DNA of 64,000 nt. Origin: OM182 bacterium MED-G28. GTDB lineage: Bacteria > Pseudomonadota > Gammaproteobacteria > Pseudomonadales > Pseudohongiellaceae. Position numbers and translations under genes: made by a program. The stretch is taken from positions 124,001 to 188,000 of the forward strand of contig NTJZ01000002.1 of assembly GCA_002457215.1 (NCBI GenBank), read 5' to 3'. Shown one piece after another: positions 57,652 through 64,000 of the stretch (the first letter of the stretch is position 1; every line of letters begins with the position of its first letter). The notes under the pieces were generated by a model. It was not told the origin of the DNA, made no database searches, and saw nothing but the letters and a program-made list of their open reading frames with translations.

Positions 57652-59979
57652 TCAAGAAGTCACAGTCTCTTGTGTGTTTATTTTATTATCGAAGCGCTTC
57701 AAAATGGTAGGCAGATAAAGTAAGTCCAGCACTAATGCCAACACCACTATAGGGACCAGCAATTTCGCTGATTGCTGGAAATATAATGTATTCGCAAAGA
57801 TCAACACAGTTGTGCCAAAAGCGAGCACTAACGTTGTAATAGTTAGGGCAGGGCCAGCAACCTTTATTGAGTGCGCAATAGAATCACTCTTATTAGCGCC
57901 TGCCCTACGTCCTTCCAGGTAATGGCTTAGTATATGGACTGTATCATCGACTACCAGGCCAATACTTATGCTGAACAACATCATAACAAAAGGATCCAGT
58001 TGTCCCACGAATAATGCCCATAATCCAAAAACAATAGTTGCTGGAAGTAAGTTTGGTATTACACTTAGTATTCCAAAATACAAACTTCTAAAACCAATTA
58101 TCAAACAAAGTGTAATAAGTAATAGACTAATTGAATAACCTTGCAATAACTCAATTGTTACAAGTTCATCCATGCGAGCAAACAAGAGTATTCCACTTCC
58201 ATGGATTAGATTGGCTGTCTCGAAAGAGTCGGCAAATTGGGCAGTAATCCTTTTATCTAGATCAATGATTTCCTGATTAGACAACGGCAACGCATTCACT
58301 GTTAGGGTCAACTGAGAACTAGTCTTGTTAAGAAAGCTCGCCAGGGGTATGTAGTTTCTCTCTACAGTCCGATAGGCATTGAGATAGTTAGTATTAGTTT
58401 GAGTATCAAGTGGCAAAAAAAAGTATTCTTCTTGATTGTCATTTACTATCTGATTAATTGTTTTCAATACGTCGGTCAAACTTATAACAGATTCAACATC
58501 TTCCTGAGAAACTAGCCATTGTGAAAATTCGTCAATCTTGGTTAAAAAAATTGGGTCTATCGCGCCGTTCTCTATAGTGCTATCGATGCCATAGGTTAAT
58601 GCTGGACCTCGATTCATGTGCTCGCTTACCACATCGTAATATTGACGAACCTCAGAATCGTCTGCTACGAAATCTAATCGATCAAAATCAGTTTCATTGA
58701 GAGGCAGCATTAACAAAGTAACAACTGCTATGGTGCTGCAAGTCCAAAAAATTCTTTTGTCATGCAAGTTAGTGAAATCTATGATCTGCTGAAGTTGATT
58801 CTGCAGAAAGGGGATATCTGTAGGATCAGAATCTTTGGGTAGCTTAGATAGCCATATAAGCAGGGAGGGCAGCATAGACAGGGTAAGCAGATAGGAAAAA
58901 ATAATGCCAATTGCCACAATGCGTCCAAAATCTTGCACTGCTGGCGACGAGCACATGTTAAGTGACGAAAACCCTATAGCAGTCGTAAGCGCCGCTAACG
59001 TTACTGGTTGGAAGTTATAGTCCATACTATGGCGCATTGAAGCCACTTTCGATTGCCCTTTATAGAGGGCTTGTTTGTAGACTGAAATGATATGAACACT
59101 GGTAGCCACTGAAATTATGACGACGACCAAAGGAGCAATGATGGAAATATTGTTGAAAGCGAAGCTTAAGTAGCCCAATGCACCCACAGTGCAAAGCACA
59201 GTGAATAACACATGGGCGAGAATACAAATTCCCAGTGTAATAGATTTAAAGCAGTAACAAATTACTAATACGCAAAGAAGAATTACGATCGGGAGAAGGG
59301 TGGTTAAATCATCTATCATGGCCTGTTGGCTAGATTGCTCAAGAAGAACATCTGCATTAGCAAATAGCGTTACTTCAGGATTTGATAGCCGTAACTGCGA
59401 TTGCAGATCCAGCACAGCAGTAGCAATTTCCAGCCGCCCTTCATTGCCAACATCTCTGTTGTTTAACGTAATAACAGCAAAAGTCAAAGCACCATTCTTC
59501 GAAAGCAAGTTATTCGTTAGCAGCCTATCCTTTCTAGCATTTTCGCTGACTTGTAGCAGCTCAGGGGTAGAATATTCCTCCAATGGTTTGCTAAATAAAC
59601 GGGCTTGAGTCTCAGGAGAAGTAAATTCAAGTATCGTTGTGATGCCGCGAATGCGGGGAATAGTGGTGAATGTCTCCTTGAGCTCTGCGATCGCATAGAG
59701 AACAGCGGGCGTGAAAACGGTTTCACCTGGTTGCGCAATGAATGCGAAACGAATTTCTGAATTGGGAGGAAACTCTTCACTTAAAAGCTCAAGTTCATCA
59801 AGATAAGGGTCGCTTTCGGTTAGTAATGCGTTTAAAGAGGTATCAAAACTCGTTCGTAGTATTCCTATGCTTAGTAGTAGTGTAACGACAGTTGCAAGCA
59901 TAATCAGGATTTTGTGATTAGCAACAGTTAAGTGCGCAACTCGTTGCGATAAAGAAAAATTTCGTGTTGCGATTTTCAC
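57652..59979 (-). CDS. RND-superfamily MMPL-type transporter
   Basis: 775 aa, two sets of clustered TM segments; ISIGLVVDDTVHILSHYLEGRRAG and LAALTTAIGFSSLNMCSSPAVQDFG. Confidence 0.92.
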   Translation of the reverse strand: MKIATRNFSLSQRVAHLTVANHKILIMLATVVTLLLSIGILRTSFDTSLNALLTESDPYLDELELLSEEFPPNSEIRFAFIAQPGETVFTPAVLYAIAELKETFTTIPRIRGITTILEFTSPETQARLFSKPLEEYSTPELLQVSENARKDRLLTNNLLSKNGALTFAVITLNNRDVGNEGRLEIATAVLDLQSQLRLSNPEVTLFANADVLLEQSSQQAMIDDLTTLLPIVILLCVLVICYCFKSITLGICILAHVLFTVLCTVGALGYLSFAFNNISIIAPLVVVIISVATSVHIISVYKQALYKGQSKVASMRHSMDYNFQPVTLAALTTAIGFSSLNMCSSPAVQDFGRIVAIGIIFSYLLTLSMLPSLLIWLSKLPKDSDPTDIPFLQNQLQQIIDFTNLHDKRIFWTCSTIAVVTLLMLPLNETDFDRLDFVADDSEVRQYYDVVSEHMNRGPALTYGIDSTIENGAIDPIFLTKIDEFSQWLVSQEDVESVISLTDVLKTINQIVNDNQEEYFFLPLDTQTNTNYLNAYRTVERNYIPLASFLNKTSSQLTLTVNALPLSNQEIIDLDKRITAQFADSFETANLIHGSGILLFARMDELVTIELLQGYSISLLLITLCLIIGFRSLYFGILSVIPNLLPATIVFGLWALFVGQLDPFVMMLFSISIGLVVDDTVHILSHYLEGRRAGANKSDSIAHSIKVAGPALTITTLVLAFGTTVLIFANTLYFQQSAKLLVPIVVLALVLDLLYLPTILKRFDNKINTQETVTS

Positions 59980-60867
59980 TTAACTATTTCCGACTGTCTT
60001 GCAGTGTCCAATCCAACTTCTTATGCCACTGCTTAAAAATTTTTGTTTATGTAAGATGAAATAAAATTTACGTGTCCAATCTCGTTGTGGTGCAGTAAGG
60101 CGGACAAGGGTTCCCCGATTAAAAGCATCTTGCAATGTAAGCTCGGACAAACAACCAATTCCGAGTCCGGCCTCAACAGCTCTTTTTATACCTTCTGTAT
60201 GCTGTAATTCTAATCTCAAATTAGATTCAGATAACAAACCACTCATCGCTCGATCAAAAGCTTGTCGTGTTCCAGAACCTCTCTCACGGACTACCCAGTC
60301 TGCAGCGACTAAATCCCTGTCAGTTAGTTTTTTCCTTTTAGCCAAAGCGTGGTCAGGCGAACAAAATAGTGAAAGCTCGTCTTCGCGCCAGTAGCTGACA
60401 TCAAGATCTGCTTCCAGAAGCTCACCTTCGATCAAACCAATGTCTAATTCGAAGTTGCGGACTTTGTTGGCAATAGCGAGGGTGTTTTCTACCTGTAGCT
60501 CTACTTGTGCGGAAGGGTGATCCTGCATAAAGTCCGACATGATACCGATTGCCAAATAATTGCCAATAGTTAATGTCGCACCCACTTTTAATTCGCCTAT
60601 ATCTGATTGATTTATAAGTGAATATTCTATCTGTTCAGCTTGGGAGATAAGTGCTGTGGCCTTTGGTCTAAGCAAAGCGCCTTGTTCGTTAAGTTGTAAG
60701 CGTTTCCCGATCCTGTCGAACAAACGAACGTCAAAGCGATATTCGAGCTCTTTCAAGGCGGTGCTCGCAGCTGACTGAGACATCGCCAACTCAACTGCCG
60801 CGTGGCTCACATTCTGATGATTCGCGATTGCTATAAAGACCTGGAGCTGTTTGAGCGTAAAGTGCAT
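59980..60867 (-). CDS. LysR-family transcriptional regulator
   Basis: MHFTLKQLQVFIAIANHQNVSHAAVELAMSQSAASTALKELEYRFDVRLFDR helix-turn-helix. ATG at 60867 preferred to TTG at 60873. Confidence 0.95.
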   Translation of the reverse strand: MHFTLKQLQVFIAIANHQNVSHAAVELAMSQSAASTALKELEYRFDVRLFDRIGKRLQLNEQGALLRPKATALISQAEQIEYSLINQSDIGELKVGATLTIGNYLAIGIMSDFMQDHPSAQVELQVENTLAIANKVRNFELDIGLIEGELLEADLDVSYWREDELSLFCSPDHALAKRKKLTDRDLVAADWVVRERGSGTRQAFDRAMSGLLSESNLRLELQHTEGIKRAVEAGLGIGCLSELTLQDAFNRGTLVRLTAPQRDWTRKFYFILHKQKFLSSGIRSWIGHCKTVGNS

Positions 60868-60875
60868 TGACAAAG

Positions 60876-60896
60876 TATATCTAATAAATAGATATA
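60876..60896. promoter_or_regulatory. Palindromic putative LysR operator in the divergent promoter
   Basis: TATATCTA-ataaa-TAGATATA perfect 8-bp inverted repeat between the LysR and reductase genes. Confidence 0.6.
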
Positions 60897-60974
60897 AGAT
60901 ATATAAATAATCTATTTTACAGATATATTATGGAAGTTTACGATCTGGCATCACTTAAGTAGAGGCGATTAACA

Positions 60975-61745
60975 GTGGCTCATCTATCAACTCAATCTGT
61001 GACTGATGTGCATCATTGGAATGAATCGCTTTTCAGTTTTAAAACAACACGTGATCGATCCCTACGATTCGAGAGTGGTCATTTTGTTATGTTGGGTTTG
61101 GAAGTTCAGGGGAAACCTCTGATGCGAGCCTATAGCATTGCGAGCCCAAACTACGACAAAGAGTTGGAATTCTTAAGCATCAAGGTTGCTGATGGACCCC
61201 TCACATCAAAACTTCAAAATATTAAAGTGGGTGATGAATTATTGGTTAGCAGCAAACCAACTGGAACTCTAGTTGTTGATCATCTTTTGGAAGGCCGCAA
61301 CCTTTACTTAATTAGTACTGGCACAGGTCTCGCACCCTTTGTCAGCATTATTCAAGATCCGTCTGTTTATGAAAGATTTGATAAAATAGTCCTTACACAT
61401 GGTGTTAGGTTTACCAGCGAATTGGCGTATCAACAACTAATTAATGACGAACTTCCTAATAACGAGTTCTTTGGTAATGATGTAAAAAGAAAGCTTGTCT
61501 ATTATCCATCCGTGACTAGGGAAGAATTCTGCAATCGGGGGCGCATAACTGACTTAATGTTATCGGGCAAACTGTTTAAAGACATTGGATTGTCCCGAGC
61601 CAATCCAGAGCATGATCGTTTCATGATTTGTGGTAGCCCCAGCATGCTAAAAGATACCTGCAATATATTGAACGTCTGGGGATTCAGAGAATCCCGTCGA
61701 GGCATAAGAGCTCATTACGTGATTGAGCGGGCTTTTGCAGAGTAA
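60975..61745 (+). CDS. fpr: Ferredoxin--NADP reductase
   Basis: RAYSIASPNYDKELEFLSIKV, LISTGTGLAPFVSIIQDP, FMICGSPSMLKDT, C-terminal GIRAHYVIERAFAE. Confidence 0.94.
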   Translation: MAHLSTQSVTDVHHWNESLFSFKTTRDRSLRFESGHFVMLGLEVQGKPLMRAYSIASPNYDKELEFLSIKVADGPLTSKLQNIKVGDELLVSSKPTGTLVVDHLLEGRNLYLISTGTGLAPFVSIIQDPSVYERFDKIVLTHGVRFTSELAYQQLINDELPNNEFFGNDVKRKLVYYPSVTREEFCNRGRITDLMLSGKLFKDIGLSRANPEHDRFMICGSPSMLKDTCNILNVWGFRESRRGIRAHYVIERAFAE

Positions 61746-61865
61746 TCAGCTCGGCAACAAAATCCTCATTTATCCGGATCAAGCGAAATCGCCTGTAATC
61801 GTCTATTGGTGTAAACTAGGCTGCTGTTGTCTCTGTTCTAGATTTCAAGCCCGATTTGCTTCTAA

Positions 61866-62870
61866 TTGGAGATTATCGTGAATAACTTGTTTTGTCTCAA
61901 AATACGCTTTCAAGCTTTTGTAGCTCTAATACTTTTTCCGGCCATTGCTGTCGGCCAGGACTATGCAGTAGCTCGCACCAGTTTTGGTGTCCCTGATTTA
62001 CAAGGAACATATAACATTGCCACTGTCACAATGCTGGAACGAGGCGAACAATTTGGTGGTGAGCTGGTTATCACGCCAGAAGAAGCCGCTCGAATTGGTC
62101 AGACTGGTGAAAGCTATCTTGATACGTTGATTGAGAGCGTGGGTGGCGCAGAGGCTGCTGTGGGAGGATACAATACTTTTTGGATGGACCCGGGCGAGCG
62201 CATGGCTTTAATAGATGGCGGGATACGCACTTCGATAATTGTCGAGCCAGAAAATGGTCGTCTACCTTGGGCCGAAGGCGCCCTGCAAAGCATTTTTGCT
62301 GCTCGAGCAGGGGTTGGTGAATTCGACGGTCCTGAAGTGAGGCCAATGGCAGAACGCTGCCTCGTTGGCTTTGGGTCTTCCGGTGGTCCTCCCATGTTGC
62401 CGGTTTTGTACAACAACCATAAGCAGATAGTGCAGACTGAAGATTATGTAATGATAATGGCTGAGATGAATCATGATGCTAGAATTGTGCGCATGAAAGA
62501 CAGTACTCATGACGAAATTGCTAAGTGGTTAGGTGATTCTGTTGGATATTATGATGGAGACACCTTGGTGGTTGAAACCACCAATTTTCATCCACAGCAG
62601 GGCTTGCGTGGTGCTCTTCGACATTTCTTATTTCTGTCTCCTGACGCCAAAGTGACTGAACGTTTTTCTCGACTTGATGAAAACACTTTGCTCTATCGTT
62701 TTACCGTTAACGATCCAAAAATGTTCTCTAGACCATGGACCGGAGAATTACCTATGAATGCTGTGGAAGATATTATCTACGAATACGCTTGCCATGAAGG
62801 TAACTACGCAATGCCGGGAATTCTCGCTGGTGGTCGCCGGGCGGAATATGAAGCAGCTTCGCAGAATTGA
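61866..62870 (+). CDS. Conserved secreted protein of unknown function (paralogue of 9304..10320)
   Basis: ERCLVGFGSSGGPPMLPVLYNNH, MAEMNHDARIVRM, YEYACHEGNYAMPGILAGGRR. GTG at 61878 may be the true start. Confidence 0.8.
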   Translation: MEIIVNNLFCLKIRFQAFVALILFPAIAVGQDYAVARTSFGVPDLQGTYNIATVTMLERGEQFGGELVITPEEAARIGQTGESYLDTLIESVGGAEAAVGGYNTFWMDPGERMALIDGGIRTSIIVEPENGRLPWAEGALQSIFAARAGVGEFDGPEVRPMAERCLVGFGSSGGPPMLPVLYNNHKQIVQTEDYVMIMAEMNHDARIVRMKDSTHDEIAKWLGDSVGYYDGDTLVVETTNFHPQQGLRGALRHFLFLSPDAKVTERFSRLDENTLLYRFTVNDPKMFSRPWTGELPMNAVEDIIYEYACHEGNYAMPGILAGGRRAEYEAASQN

Positions 62871-62892
62871 TCATCTGGTAAAGTAGAAGGGG

Positions 62893-62922
62893 GTTGTCAT
62901 AGACGGTCACGTCTATGACAAC
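62893..62922. repeat. Perfect 12-bp inverted repeat between convergent genes
   Basis: GTTGTCATAGAC-ggtcac-GTCTATGACAAC; no T tract on either side. Confidence 0.85.
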
Positions 62923-62953
62923 ATTAGAACTATTCGTAATTGCGATTGAGGGA

Positions 62954-63838
62954 TTATAGCAATCCGGCTCTATCCAGCACTCCGTCCAAGCGTTTTTCCA
63001 ATTCCGATGGTGCCGGATGCATCGGTAATCGATGCTCATTATTTGGCAACAGGCCCATGCGTTTCATCATGTATTTAATTGGAATTGGGTTGGTGTCATA
63101 GAATACTGATTTGTTGAGCTCGAAGAGTTGATGGTGAAGTGACTTTCCTTTTTCTAGATCATTGTCCCAAACCGCGTGGCACATCTCTGCCAGAATTCCA
63201 GGACGCAAATTTCCAACGGCATTCATTAATCCAACTGCACCGATCGCCAATTCAGGAAAACTGAGTTCTTCTAGTCCCACAAAGACACTGAAATCTGGGA
63301 ACTCAGCCAAACATTCAGAAACAAAGCCAAGATCGTTTACCGCATGCTTCATGCCAATGAAAGTTGAAGACTGCTGCTGTAATTGTCTAATGGTTTCAAT
63401 AGTGATTGACACAGCAGCCCTGCCGGGAATGTGATAGATCATCCACGGAATATCTATGTCCTTAGTGATTTCAAGGTAATACTCAATAATTCCCCGCTGT
63501 GGTGGCCTAATGTAATAGGGAGTAACGATAAGTAGAGCATCAGCCCCAGCTGCGACAGCATGGTCAGTTAGCGCTTTCGATTCTGCCAAGGACTGAGAGC
63601 CCGTGGCAGCAACAACTGAAATAGAGTTATTAGACGTAGTAATAGCAACATCAACTAATTGATTTCTTTCAGCCACTGTCAGTGTGGAAGGCTCAGCTGA
63701 CGTGCCATTTACCAGGATGCCATGAGATCCTTCGTTAACATGGAACTCAATTAGTTTTGCGTAGGTATCCAAATCCACATCACCATTAGAGAAAGGAGTG
63801 ATTATCGGCGGAATTGATCCTTTTACTACGTTACTCAT
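62954..63838 (-). CDS. Dihydrodipicolinate synthase (DapA)-family lyase/aldolase
   Basis: GSIPPIITPFSNGDVD, GILVNGTSAEPSTLT, DALLIVTPYYIRPPQRGIIEYY, YHIPGRAAVSI. Confidence 0.92.
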   Translation of the reverse strand: MSNVVKGSIPPIITPFSNGDVDLDTYAKLIEFHVNEGSHGILVNGTSAEPSTLTVAERNQLVDVAITTSNNSISVVAATGSQSLAESKALTDHAVAAGADALLIVTPYYIRPPQRGIIEYYLEITKDIDIPWMIYHIPGRAAVSITIETIRQLQQQSSTFIGMKHAVNDLGFVSECLAEFPDFSVFVGLEELSFPELAIGAVGLMNAVGNLRPGILAEMCHAVWDNDLEKGKSLHHQLFELNKSVFYDTNPIPIKYMMKRMGLLPNNEHRLPMHPAPSELEKRLDGVLDRAGLL

Positions 63839-63860
63839 TTTACATTCCTTTTAGGAATAA

Positions 63861-64000
63861 CTAGTTTTCGTTTTCCAAACTGTTGTTGAGATTTATGAGT
63901 TGGTTGAGAAGTCCTGTTAGTTCTCGCTTGCCCAATTTTCTTTCAATAGAACGGTATATTTTTTCTGATGCAGGAACTACTTGCTGATATTTTTTCTGCC
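63861..64000 (-). CDS. Partial MarR-family regulator (C-terminal end only)
   Basis: Reverse-strand reading QKKYQQVVPASEKIYRSIERKLGKRELTGLLNQLINLNNSLENEN* resembles MarR C-termini; truncated by window end. Confidence 0.5.
   Translation of the reverse strand, partial: QKKYQQVVPASEKIYRSIERKLGKRELTGLLNQLINLNNSLENEN

Noticed and set aside
1-64000. CRISPR array, prophage, IS element, integron or defence island
   Set aside because: No regularly spaced repeats, Cas, transposase, integrase or recognised defence genes seen on either strand.

Overview
This 64 kb window looks like ordinary gene-dense chromosome from a Gram-negative, probably gammaproteobacterial, heterotroph. That assignment is inferred from gene content; no rRNA marker is present. 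I found no rRNA, tRNA, CRISPR array, transposase, integrase or phage gene. The content is dominated by secreted or periplasmic oxidative catabolism. Named functions include malate synthase G, a fused-permease osmoprotectant ABC transporter, and a DUF1552/DUF1592-c/ankyrin block. There is also a malonate uptake and activation locus (MadL, MadM, MatB) beside a divergent PyrD-PyrK fusion. A GMC oxidoreductase/DUF1080/epimerase/Gfo-Idh-MocA/sulfatase locus resembles 3-keto-glycoside breakdown. Two tandem cytochrome c-PQQ dehydrogenases are present, as is a DprE1/DprE2/UbiA-HAD/GtrA locus resembling decaprenyl-phosphoryl-arabinose synthesis. A redoxin-cytochrome c-PHM-like fusion and a LysR/ferredoxin reductase pair complete the main systems. 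The most unusual non-coding segment is about 30.28-30.57 kb, with four consecutive strong inverted repeats and no convincing ORF. All calls come from reading the sequence and the supplied translations; no database search was run.
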